From Diadema setosum (lineage: Eukaryota > Echinodermata > Echinoidea > Diadematoida > Diadematidae), in NCBI RefSeq assembly GCF_964275005.1, contig NC_092705.1:22763980-22827979 (forward strand): DNA of 64,000 nt, given 5' to 3'. Positions 25,701 to 37,700 of this stretch are shown piece after piece (the first letter of the stretch is position 1; every line of letters starts with the position of its first letter). Under the pieces are notes generated by a model. The model was not told where the DNA came from and did no database searches. It saw only the letters and a program-made list of their open reading frames with translations. The position numbers and the translations under genes are program-made.

Positions 25701-28700
25701 CCACAATAACAAATGTAATTGGGCCTGTATCTCATATCGTATACATTGTGTAAGGTTCTAATTTGGGGCAAAGAGCATGCGTATGCTATCAGACGTTCTG
25801 AAACATCTTTTTCTGAGACGATGATTCATTTTGATATTGAAGGTGGCCATCTTGAAATTCAAAATGGCCGCCATACCAGAACGTATATTTTGACCCATAT
25901 CTGATGTTGTAAGCAATAAAGAAAGTTCACATTTCAGGCATAAACCGGGTACATGATGTTGAACATTCAGATGCACTTTTCCCCTCCCTTAAATTGCAGA
26001 TCACTTTCGAGGCGGCCATCTTAACATTCAAAATGGCTGCTTTTCAGCTAATATCTCTGGTTACATGCAACTTTTAGACATATAAAACTTTATGGTGGCG
26101 TACAGTATACATTCTTTTAAAAAACACACATAGGGCCTATACATTCTGTAATAATGGATTATTCGCATTGGCCGCCACTCTTGAAATTCAAGATGGATTT
26201 CGACCATATTTGGTGCTGTAAGATCTTTAAACTGCAAACCCAAGCATGCTGGAACACTCATGTGTAAATCAATCACTTCAGTGAATTGCGTAGGCGGGAC
26301 TGCTTCCTGTCCTGTAGGTACACTGTCATGTTGAAATGCAAAATGGCTGCCATGGGAAATATTCCTTTATGTTAAAAGCATTGCGTTTAGGTAGAAATTG
26401 TGAATGGGAAATCATGTGATTCTGACGTCAAAACAAATGAATTTCAAAAGAACCTCTTAATAACTGTGTCTGAGTGACTAAATGCCCCATTAAAGACGAT
26501 TTGGTTGTAGAGTTTACAACATTAGCCTACATTCTAAAACTTCATGGGATAGTCACTTTAATAGATCGATATAGTGTCTTCTAGGCTCATTTCCTGCATA
26601 TGTTTTTGAAGTCACAGCACTTTAAGGCTGTACACAAGGGAAAATTGATTCTATAAAATTCTTCCAGAAACAGTGACTTTTGCATTTCTTGCTATGAGCA
26701 TGATAATGAATTCTGTGGCCATTGTTGTTGTAGGAAGCTCAAAGCATTTAATTGAACATTACATGCATACCCTCTGGAAATAACTACAATGTAATGTATC
26801 ATATTTCCCTGTAGTAGAGGCACAAATTATGTTGTGAGAGTTTATACGAGCTTTGCTCTCTGGATTTGTTGTATCAAGACTCTACGAGTATGACGAGGGT
26901 AAAGCGGGAGATTGTCCTGGTTGAAGTCATCCACTCCAAACTTCTGGAAGGCATGGACTGTGTAATTGCACATTCTGCATGATTCCAGGTTTAGATACTT
27001 TTTGGTCCATCTGCTCTTTGAGACATCCTCAAATTTTCAACTTCAGCCAGCACCATAAAAAGGCATGAAAAAGCAGACCTTTGATTTTTTTTTTTCGCAA
27101 CAAACTGCAGAACATAATCTCTCAATAATGTCAATTGTACTTTTATCATTTCCTTTTCCAGTGATGGAGCAGATATTATGCAATGCAGTAAGTAAAGCAA
27201 ACTTACAAGATCCATGAGGAGAATTGAAATGTCAGTATCTACGTAATAATCATCAATATCTCTGATTTTACCGTTGCTCTTGAAGTAGCATCTACATACA
27301 ATGGAATGAGGCTATCTGTTTCCTCGTGAGTGACGGGTGACAGCTCCCATGGCATCTTTGATGAACCCTTTGTTTCTTTTCTTTCCGTGATGTGGTCTCT
27401 GTGTCAGATGAAAATGACTGCTCAGTATTTCAACTTTCAGGCTGACTATTTGGCTCAGTTTTGTGGGTTTCTAAGGCATGGGTAGGAAAAATGAACCTTT
27501 GTTAGTGAGAATGAGGAGAAGGCCATGAAATTATGAGATGAAGAGTGATTGTGGAATTACTTAGAACTTATACCTTCCGATAATTGTATCGTTCAGCAAT
27601 GACTGGATAATGAGAGGTCTATCAGACTGTAGAGTCAGTAAAAATATGAGAAGTTGGTGATCCTCTTAAGCTGAATGACTTTGGATCCAATCTTACATGG
27701 TGTATTTTCATTGCACGAGTTGAATGTCTGCCCTTTTTCATACTATCCCAGAGATTAATCTATTTTAATTCTCCTATGGATACAAATTCTTAGTACAGAT
27801 CATGAAAACTGAGCTTTTCATCTCTTTCTAGAAATATCCCCCTTGAATGTTTCCGATAGCTGATTGCCAAACACCACATTCATCAGCTTCAAGGCAGTGA
27901 CAATTTTTGAGATTACCCTTATGTGATGGTCTTCTAAATTGTGGAGGAATTCTGATGCATGCAAAGCGCCACAGAACTGAGCTATTATTGCTCCTTTGTA
28001 GTTTTAGAATCATTGGCTGTACAGCAGTAAGCATTTTGGAAGTCCTAATAATTGAAGATGACCCACTCAAGGGCAATCAGGAAAAAGCCTACTCATTCCT
28101 TATTCATTCTGTATTATTCCAGAAATATATCTAGAGTCTAGCAAATCTTGTTTCAGTTTGTGGCCAACAAACAAGGCAGCTTGTGAATGGGATGCCTGGT
28201 AGGGTGACCATGGCATTTCTTGTCATTGGCCATTGCGAGACTTTTCCTTGTTTGTCTTCATTCTCTCGAGGCAGCATCAAGTTTTTGAAGATCACCTTCA
28301 GGTTGTATCAATGCTTGCTTTTGTACAAATGATTTACTGACTTGGCCTAAATATAATCATTAACGAGGTTCCACGATGCAAAATAATGTGTTCCCTGAGA
28401 GGCAAAAACAAACCGCTTTAGCGTGCAGTTCGCGAACAGCATATACCCGCCTGGCTATATGGGATGTAACGCTTACACGCTTGCCCACATGACAGTGGTA
28501 TGCCCCCTTCCCCCCCCCCCCCCCATACGCAGTTTTTGCCCCTCAGCATGGCTTGATGACGTCATTGGCACCTCGTCCTTACATTTTGAATTTACGGCGA
28601 CCATTTTGAATTGAGAGATGGCTGTCATTCTGCTTGACCTGGAAATTAATTCGGTCTATCTAGAACAACTTTGGCAAATTCATCTAAGGCGCTTACAACA

Positions 28701-31700
28701 GTATAATATGCTTTCTATGGCAGCCATCTTGAATTTCAACATGGTGGCCTGTCTAATGATCCACAATTAGGAAACAGCTACACTGGAATGTTGGACACCA
28801 CAAGCATGTGCATTCTTGAAAATTTGATGCTTCTACAAAAATTGCAACCTGAGATATGGGTAAAAGCGTTATGGTGGCCATTTTGAATTTCAAAATGGCA
28901 GCCTACAAACTGTACAAAACAATCCACAATATCAGAAAAAGATATATCAGAGTGTCTGACATCACAACAATGCATTTTGCAACAAATTTGAAGCTTCTAC
29001 AATGCTCACTTAAAAGGGCTTTTTACACTTGTGTTTCTTAACCCCGGACTTTCTCTGACCCAGGACTATCGTTAGTCCCGTACCAATTTTTTCAGCTTTT
29101 TACACTCGCCAATTAGTCCCGTACTATCTCTTGTCCGGGGCTAAGGAGAAAACTGACCTTTTTACACTCGTATTTCTTAGCCCCGGACTTTCCAAACCAC
29201 ATGAATATTCATAATTACGCTGTGTACTGTACACGTACACGCACGCACCGGCAGCGCTTGATTACCTCGTTTCTGATTGGTCAGTGAGGGTCGGACTTCG
29301 TCTCCGTTGCTTAGCCCAGGATTATTTTTTCGTTCTGTTTACACTCACTTGCTTGGCACCGCAATTGCGGTGCTAACCCCTGCTATTTTGCAGGGCCAGA
29401 TAGTACCGTACTATCGGTGGGGCTAGCCCACTTTGGCAAAAACGAGTGTAAACAGAAAGTGGGCTAAGGATAGTCCCGTACCAACGGTGGGGCTAAGGCC
29501 CCCCCCCCCCCCTTAGCCCCACCGATAGTCCGGGGCTAAGCAAAAATTTACAAGTGTAAAAAGCCCTTTTATGAGATATGGGTCAAATTACAGTTTGCTA
29601 TGGCGGCCATTTTGAAATTCAAGATGACAGCCTACAAATTGTATCAAAACAATTTACAATATCAGAAAAAGATATATCAGAGTGTCTGACATCACACTCA
29701 TGCATTTTGCACCAAATTTGAAGCTTCTACAATGCTCACTTTATGAAATATGGGTCAAAATACAGTTTGCTATGGCGTTCAAAATGGTGGCTGAAGACGT
29801 GGTTGGAAAAAATGGAACCAAAGTTTTTTTTTTTTTTTTGATTCAGCACCCCCAAATCGACAAAGTTAGCTAAAAAAAAAATCAATTTTGGCACAAAAAT
29901 CTCACGGGATTACATAATAGCCTCTATTATATGTAAATTTCGGAAAGAAAGCACAAACTCTGGAAAAGTGTGAACTGAGAAAAGAGGCTCTGAAGTACAG
30001 TGTCTATTCAAGCGCTTAGTCTTTACCAAGCAGTGCTAACTGTGCGATGAATGGGACAAAAAACAGGAAGTAAACCACGGGAGTAACAACAATGAAAGGA
30101 TTATCGGATTAAACTGAAATTGAGCATGCCTCATTAACACATTCTGTCCTTAATTAATGCCAACTTTCAAAGCAGTAGCAGTATCTTTTCAAAAGTTATT
30201 AGAGTTGAAAGTGAAGAGTGTGGACAGGTTTTTCAGAAATGAAAAGGGGACTCTAAAGACACACCTCATCACACTACTCTACAAAAAAAAAAATGTTCGA
30301 AATAAACTGCTAAAAAACACCTGCCCGTTTTATGATATCAAATTTTAGCATAATGTAAAAGAAGACTTGCTCTTTCAGAAAATATGAAAAAGTCAAGATC
30401 AGCTAGGTTGACCCATTTCACTTATTTTCAGTCCTCACGCAAAATCAATGTGTGCGACTTTTTGTTCGTTTTGTGGTGCACGGTCACATAATATATATCT
30501 ATATCTACAATGTTCATAAGGTGATACAAAGCCATGATTTGTGAGCGATGATTAAATAATAATTTGATAACTTCACGGAAAATTACACATTTCAGGTAAT
30601 GCATTACAATGTCTTCCTCTGTGTGTGTGTGTGTGTGTGTGCGTGTGTGTGTGTGTGTATGTATGAGTATGTGTACTGAAACTAACAAGACGCGTTCGCT
30701 AAAATCCTCAATATTGTTTTATCTATAATGTATGTATCAATGTTGCGGTAGTATGTAAATGCGCAGTTTATAGTAGACGGCGAGTTGTAATGTTCTTAAA
30801 ATTTTCTGTAGATTTTGATTTTTTGGGGGTGCTATTTCCCCTATTTTGGAGATGCTGAACACGGATCCACTTGTTGCCATTTTTCTAACCGACGTCTTCA
30901 CCCGTTGCCATAGAAACGAATTATTTTCCTTAAAAGAACATGTATTCTTCATTAAACATCATTAAAGCATGATGTAAACACCAAAATATGTCATTATAAA
31001 TCCTTTTTAATCAGATTGAGAAAGAATAAAACTTTCATAATGTCATGGTTACCCTATTCTTGCGGTCGGCTACACGTCACTTCCGGTTAACTGGAGTAAA
31101 AACAAACAGCTTGCAAGCGCTAGCCTGCATACTGCTGTGCATGTGCGACGCGTATAATTTATGTGCAACTCTATGGAGATGACATGCACATGGGGACTGT
31201 TTTTCATTATTCATTTTGTCATTTGTGCCACATGAGATACATGCATCATGTCTTGCCAGCAATATTCTAAAAATCTGGATCCTGTCGATCGGTCCCGGTA
31301 TTTTGCCAAGTTGAAGGCAGCCGGACTGGACCTGTGCCCGTATGAAATCGCGGCAGGACTCTGGATCAACGACCCGACAAAATGGCCAGATGTGCAGTGA
31401 ACCTCTTTGAGTAGGCCCTACCCCGATATCTACGCTTACTTAGTACCTCATAGAAACTCCAGGTAGGTCTATAGGCCTAACGTTAGTACTGTAGTACTTA
31501 GGGTAGGGCCTAATTTAGGGTAGGCCTAAGGGCCTAACCCTGCCGCCCGCACAGCTACAGTAGTACAGCTTGCGCTAGCGCTATGCTCGCGCTGCGCCCC
31601 GGCAGAAAACACGTACAGCGTTACCACTCGACTATAAGACTATGGTTTGTTTTCGCTCCAACCGCTATCCATGACCCCGTGACACGCAAAATACCCGGAT

Positions 31701-34700
31701 GTCCGACCATGAGAATACCAATGACGGTTACGATGGCAACAACTATTTATAAAGAAAAAAAATCATTTTTCATGAACAAGCAAGAAAACATAACAAGATT
31801 GAGTGGAATATTTATCACGAATTACTATCGTGATTATCAGCTTATTTTTCCACTATGTTCATTTCACATCACTTTCGTTGCTATAGCAACAACATGAAAA
31901 AAGCTGCCTTTAAAAGAAAATAAGTAACGTCCATAGAAAATAAATTTCTGTACAGTGAGATTTTTTTGTGTGTTATTTCCTTTATTTTGTCAGTGCCAAA
32001 CACGAAGCGACATTTTGCCATATTTCTAAATGACATCTTTTACCGCTGCCATGGCAACAAAATATTTTCTATGAAATAACATGTATTCTTCATTAAACAT
32101 CACAAAAGCATGCTATAAACATAAAAATAAGTCAATATAAACATATCTCTTCAATCAAATTAAAAATTACAATTTCCAACTGTCACAGCAACCGCATAGT
32201 AATGACGGTTGCCATGGTAACAGCTATTTTTTAAAGAAAATGATTTTTTCCTCAAAAAGCATGAATAGATGAAAAGTTTGAGCATACTCATAACAAATTA
32301 CTATGATAATTATGAGCTTTTTTTCACTACGTTCATGCCACATTATTCTCGTTGCTATCGCAACAACATTTTTTCCCTAGAAAGGAGAATTTTTCCATTA
32401 AAAGAATGCTGAAAAGGTATCCACCTATAGCCACTTTTCTAAATGTGACCCTGCATCACAAAACCAACAAAAAGTCGCCAGACATCGATTTTTAGTTAAA
32501 AGAAGGTTCTGAAAGAGCAGACTCTAAGCTTTGAAATGATGTATAACTCAAATCAAATCTAAATATTGGAAAGAAAGCACAAACTCAGGAAAAGTGTGAA
32601 CTGAGAAAAGAGGCTCTGAAGTACAGTGTCCATTCAAGCGCTTAATCTTTACCAAACCGTGCTGGCTGCGCGATGAATGGGACTAAAAACAGGAAGTAAA
32701 CCACCTGAGTAACAACAATGAAAGGATTATTAGATTAACCTGAAATTAAGCTTGCCTCATTAACAGATTCTCTCCATAATCAATGCCAACTTTCAAAGCA
32801 GTAGCAGTATCTTTTCAAAAGTTATTAGAGTTGAAAGTGAAGAGTGTGTATAAGGTTTTTCAGAAATGAAAAAGGGACTCTAAAGACACACCTAATCGCA
32901 CTATTCTATCAAAAATGTTCGAGATAAACTGCTAAAAAAACGAACTTTTCCGCCTGTTTTATGACCTCAAATTTCAGCATAATGTAAAAGAAGACTTGCT
33001 CTTTCAGAAAATATGAAAAAGTAAAGATCGGCTAGGTTGACCCACTTCACTTATTTTCAGTGCTCACGCAAAATCAGCGTGTGCGACTTTTTGTTCGTTT
33101 TGTGATGCACGGTCACAACTGATGTCTTCAGTCGTTGCCATGGCAACAAATCATTTTCTATAAAAGAACATGTGTTTTTAATTTAACATCATAAAAACAT
33201 ATTATGGCCAAAATATGTCAACATTTATATTTTGCCTCAATTAATTAAAACAATCATTTTTTTTTCAATTACATTGTTACTTCATAGCAATGACAGTTGC
33301 CATTATAGTAACAATTCTTAGAGAGAAAATACTGATATTTTAATGAAAAATTTGAAAAAATGACAAGATTGAGTAGCATATTCATTACAAATTACTATCA
33401 GCCTTTGTTTTCAAAACGTTAATTCCACATCATTTCTGTTGCCACAGCAATAACATGTTGGAAATTACTATAGAGAGTGTATCATAGTCATTTAAGGTTA
33501 TCAAATGTCTTGGAGACATTACTGCTGAAACAGAGTTCATCATGACGAGAAAATTGGAACTTTTAGGGATGTTTTTCACATTTGTATTGCTTGTTATTTG
33601 TATTCTATATTCCCTAGGTATATCTATAGTTAAAAAAAAAAGAAATCTATTTCTTAACATGTTGTTGCGATAGGAACAGAAATGATGTTCCATGAACAGA
33701 TATCTAATAGACTTGCTCAATTGTAATACTTCAAAATTTAGGCCATAATTTCAATTTTTTCGTGAAAATTATTGTTTTCTAAAAAATTGATGCATTTCCA
33801 TCGCAACCATGTTAAATATTAACCATTATTACAGATATTTTAGGTTTTAAAGGTGCAATGCGTTCAGAAATTCAGGAAGCTGACTAAACTTTTGTGTTTT
33901 TACTTATTTGTTTTTGTTAACTGTGTATTCTTTCCTTCCTTATCCTATGATTAACGTTATTTTTTTTTCTTTAAAATGTTATTGTTATATCTATAGCAAC
34001 AGGAATAAAGTTAGATGAATATAGTGAAAAAGGAATCACAGTAATTTGTTATAAATATGCTACTCAATCTTGTCATTTTTTAATGTTTTTCATTATAAAT
34101 TGTCGTTACCATTACAACTCATTGCTATGAGGTAACCATGAAATTGAAAAATTGTGATGTTTTACTAAATTAAAAAAACATGTTTATCGTAACACATTTA
34201 GGTGTTAACAGCATGTTTACACAATGTTTTAAAGAAGATCACATGTTCTTTTCAAGAAAATAATTTGTTGCCACGGCACCGACTGAAGTTGTCATTTAAA
34301 AACCACAGGTGACCACAGGTGCATTCCTGTTCAACATCCCCAAAAAGAGATGAAAAGCACAAAAGATTAAAACTTTACTGAAATTGATCATTTGTTTATT
34401 CTGTTCTTTCTTTCCTTTTTAATAAAACTGATTGAAATTGATTATTTGTTTATTCTTTCTTTCCTTTTTAATGAAACAGTTCTTCTTTCTAGGAAAGAAA
34501 GTTTTCCTCATGTTGTTGCCATAGCAACGATAACAATGTGGAATGAGCATAGTAAAAAAAAAAGCTGACAATCATAGTTAGACCCTAACTGGCAGTGAAA
34601 AAACTTTTTCACTCAATCTTTTCATGTTTTCATGAAAAAAAAATCATTCTTTTCTTTTAAAAATAGCTGTTACCATGGCAACCGTCATTACTATGAGGTA

Positions 34701-37700
34701 GCTGTGATATTTGGAAATTGTGATTTTGAATCTAATCAAAGAAGTATGTTTATATTCGGAAATTGTGATTTTGAATCTATTCAAAGAAATATGTTTATAT
34801 TGACATCTGTTAGAAGTTACAGTATGTATTTATAATGTTTAATCAGGAATAAATGTTCTTTTAAAGAAGACAATTGTTTCCATGGCAACAGCTAAAGATG
34901 TTAATTAGAAATATGGCAATAGGTGGATTTATGTACGGCACTCCCAAAATAAGGGAAAGAGCACAAAAAAAAAATCTAATTCTTACATAAATGTATTATC
35001 TACCGATTTATTTCATTCTTACTTTCCTTTCAATTGAAATACCTATTTTTTTCTTTAAAAGGCAGCTTTTATCATGTTGTTGCTATAGCAACGAAAAGGA
35101 AGTGAAATGAACATAGTGAAAAAAAGCTGCTAATCATGATAATAGTTAGTAATCAATATTCCACTAGATCTTGTCATATTATCTTGCTTTTTCATGGAAG
35201 TACCACTACTTTCTTTAAAAATAGTTGTTACCATGGCAACCACCTTTGCTATGAGGTAACAATGGCGTTATAAGAATTGTGATTTTTAGTTTGATTAAAG
35301 AGATGTTTATATTGACCTATTTCGGTGTCTACTGCATGTTTTTATGAGCTTTAATGAAGAATACACGTTCTTTTAAAGATAATAATTTGTTGCCATGGCA
35401 ACGGGTGAAGACGTCAGTTAGAAAAATGGCAACAAGTGGATTCGTGTTCAGCACCCCCAAAATAGGGGAAATAGCACACACAAAAAAAATCAAAATCTAC
35501 AGAAAATTTTGAGAACACCCCAATATTGTGACAATTTGCCGTCTACTATTAATGCATGTATACAAAACAAAGCTTTTAGTTCCATAAATATGTTAAAGGG
35601 GATGGCTAGTAACTGATCAGCTGGAATCAGTGGGAATGTTGGGGGATGATTGTTTCAGTCCTTGTGGGATTCATTTGAGAGTACATTATATCTATTGTTG
35701 TGTGAAAATTATTCATTTCAGAATGGTCTCATATTCAAGTAATCTGCAGGTTAATGTTTCCAGGCTAGCATTCTTGTACAGTGACGTGGCAATTTATTGT
35801 TAACGGTAAACTGCACATTACTTGAATATGAGACCATTATGAAGCAAATAATTTTCACACAACAATAATGTACTCTCAAATGAATCCCACAATGATTGGA
35901 AGAGTCATCCCCAGCATTCCCACTGATCAGTTACTAGCCATCCCCTTTAGATGATCATATCACGATATACTAAATAAGTACTGACTCTTTCGAAATGATC
36001 GGGAAGCTGATTTTTCCACGTTCTTTTTCATAAATAACGTCTAATCTGTTTATGTAAATAGGATAGATGCAGATGCTTGAATTTAATTGACACGATATAC
36101 AATATTGCTTTTTGTCGTTTTGTTTCATTCATAGGCAAATAATGACTTCAAGACTTTAGAAAAGATCGGATTCCTCTTTTGCTTATGTCTGCACAACGCC
36201 ACGGTTGTGACTCTTCCATTCCCTCTGTTGCTGTACGAAACACTCCTGAATCCGAAGTAGGTTTGGTTTCTCCATTGTTGATTATTTTTGTCTATTTTAC
36301 TTACATTCATAGTATCAAGTATCTCCAGTGTTCGTTTTTGCTCAACACGTGAGAACATATCGAAAGTTTGACCTGCAACTAGATGACTCCTTACAGATAA
36401 TACCTAAGGAATCTGGTATTATGGGTATATCGATATTCAAATTCGTAGTATCATATCTGTTGGCTGTTTAGTGATAATGAATATAAACGATATCAAACAC
36501 TTTAACATGATGTTAAGTACGTTTTGAGTTCTTATTGTAGAGGTAGCTTGTAGCGTCTGGAAAAGGCACATGCAGTTCATGCTGTGTTTGAATTTCGTTG
36601 GTCCGTTTCCTTTTTTTTTTTTTCATATGAGAAGATGGCTCGATAGCCCACATTAACTGTGCGGCAAAGGTCCCTTTGGTTGATTTTGTGCGTCATTTTA
36701 GTAAACTGAATTCGGTTCGAAATTTAATTTCAGTACCAGTATATGATTTGGATGGATCAATAAGTAATAATGATTTAAATGCACCAATTGTAATCGATGA
36801 ATTCATTAAGATGGTTCAGAAGTTAAGGAATAATAAGGCATGTGGTATTGATTTGATTAGGAATGAATTTTTAAAACATTGTTCAAGTCTTGTTTTAGAT
36901 TGTATTTCAGTTTACTTAAATGTATAATTTTGGAAAGTGGTTTAGTTCCAAAAGACTGGTGTCTTGGTACTATAGTACCAATATTTGAGAAAAAGGGAAG
37001 GGATACAGACCCAGATAATTATCGTGGAATAACACTTTTAAGCTGTTTGGGGAAGTTATTCACTTCTATTTTGAATCATAGAATAATAACTTACCTTAAT
37101 AATCAAGGTATGCTTGGGGAAGAACAAGCTTGCTTTCGAGCTGGATATTCTACAATGGATGACACCTTTGTTTTGAAAACTTTAATTATATTTGTCTAAA
37201 CGCAAACGAATTCATTGTGCATTCATTGATTTTAAGAAAGCCTTTGATATGGTTGATAGGGTATCACTTTGGCATAAAATGTTGAGGTCTGATGTGGATG
37301 GTAAGGTGTTTACAGTTATAAGTTACAGCTGTATATGTATGCTCAAGCCAAATCTTGTGTATTAGTAGATGGTCAACATTCTGAGGCTTTTCAGTGTAAT
37401 GTTGGTGTACGGCAGGGTGAAAATTTATCGCCTCTGCTTTTTTCAATATATCTCTGTGATTTTGAATCATTTTTGAGTTGTCGTTTCAAGGGACCACAGC
37501 TTTTGTTTGAAAAAGTTTGTGTTGATATTTTAGACAAAGAAGTCAATGAGGATCTTTTTATACATTATTTTATATACATTGTTATATGCAGATGACACTC
37601 TTATTTTAGCCGACAGTGCAGAAGAGCTTCAGTTGGCTTTGAATGCATTGTATCGATATTGTAAAGATTGGAAGTTAAGTGTCAATACTACAAAAACTAA

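Larger units (their letters stand above)
25220..29909. mobile_element. Foldback element A, ~165-bp units with GCCAT palindromes
   Basis: About 140-bp terminal inverted repeats: left TCCCGTGAGATTTTCGTGCC, right its inverse with few changes. Inside each end come GGGGGTGCTGAATC and a poly-A, then CCATTTTTTCTGACCACG. Both arms hold ~165-bp units built on TTGAAATTCAAAATGGC palindromes, about seven on the left (25340-26350) and about four on the right (28570-29790, inverted). Flanks AAATATTGG and AAATTTCGG differ at two of nine bases, so a 9-bp target duplication is possible. Confidence 0.75.
25059..30487. mobile_element. GTGACC-ended MITE carrying a foldback element
   Basis: Left end GTGACCCTGCCCCACAAAAC, right end the inverse of a near-identical ~40-bp arm. 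Without the inner element (25220-29909) it is about 740 bp and aligns with the 672-bp copy at 32445-33116, including GCACAAACTC and GGAAAAGTGTGAACTGAG. Both flanks are AT repeats, so no target duplication can be called. Confidence 0.75.
30904..35402. promoter_or_regulatory. Cluster of RFX X-box-like palindromes
   Basis: Perfect GTTGCCATGGCAAC at 33134 and 35389; close variants at 30904, 31727, 31877, 32045, 32208, 32351, 33664, 34267, 34515, 34669, 34876, 35079 and 35227, plus weaker ones near 33296, 33438 and 33984. The sequence equals the known palindromic RFX-factor X-box. Function in this setting is unproven; the motif may instead be the element's own transposase site. Confidence 0.6.
30771..35548. 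mobile_element. Foldback element B, array of X-box-like palindromes
   Basis: Terminal inverted repeats start TAGTAGACGGC (left) and end GCCGTCTACTA (right) and match through ATTTTCTGTAGATTTTGATT and well into the arms. The arms carry GTTGCCATGGCAAC-like palindromes roughly every 150-170 bp, with AAAGAACATGTATTCTTC and AAAGCATG between them. The palindrome centre is near 33.5 kb. Inside lie a GTGACC MITE (32445-33116) and a coding-like fragment (31248-31462). No transposase was found. The outer ~100 bp resembles the ends of foldback A. Confidence 0.8.

Noticed and set aside
31490-31530. TTAGGG/TAGGCC-rich stretch looked telomere-like
   Set aside because: Only a few imperfect units, more like the TAGGCCTA-rich introns common in such genomes.
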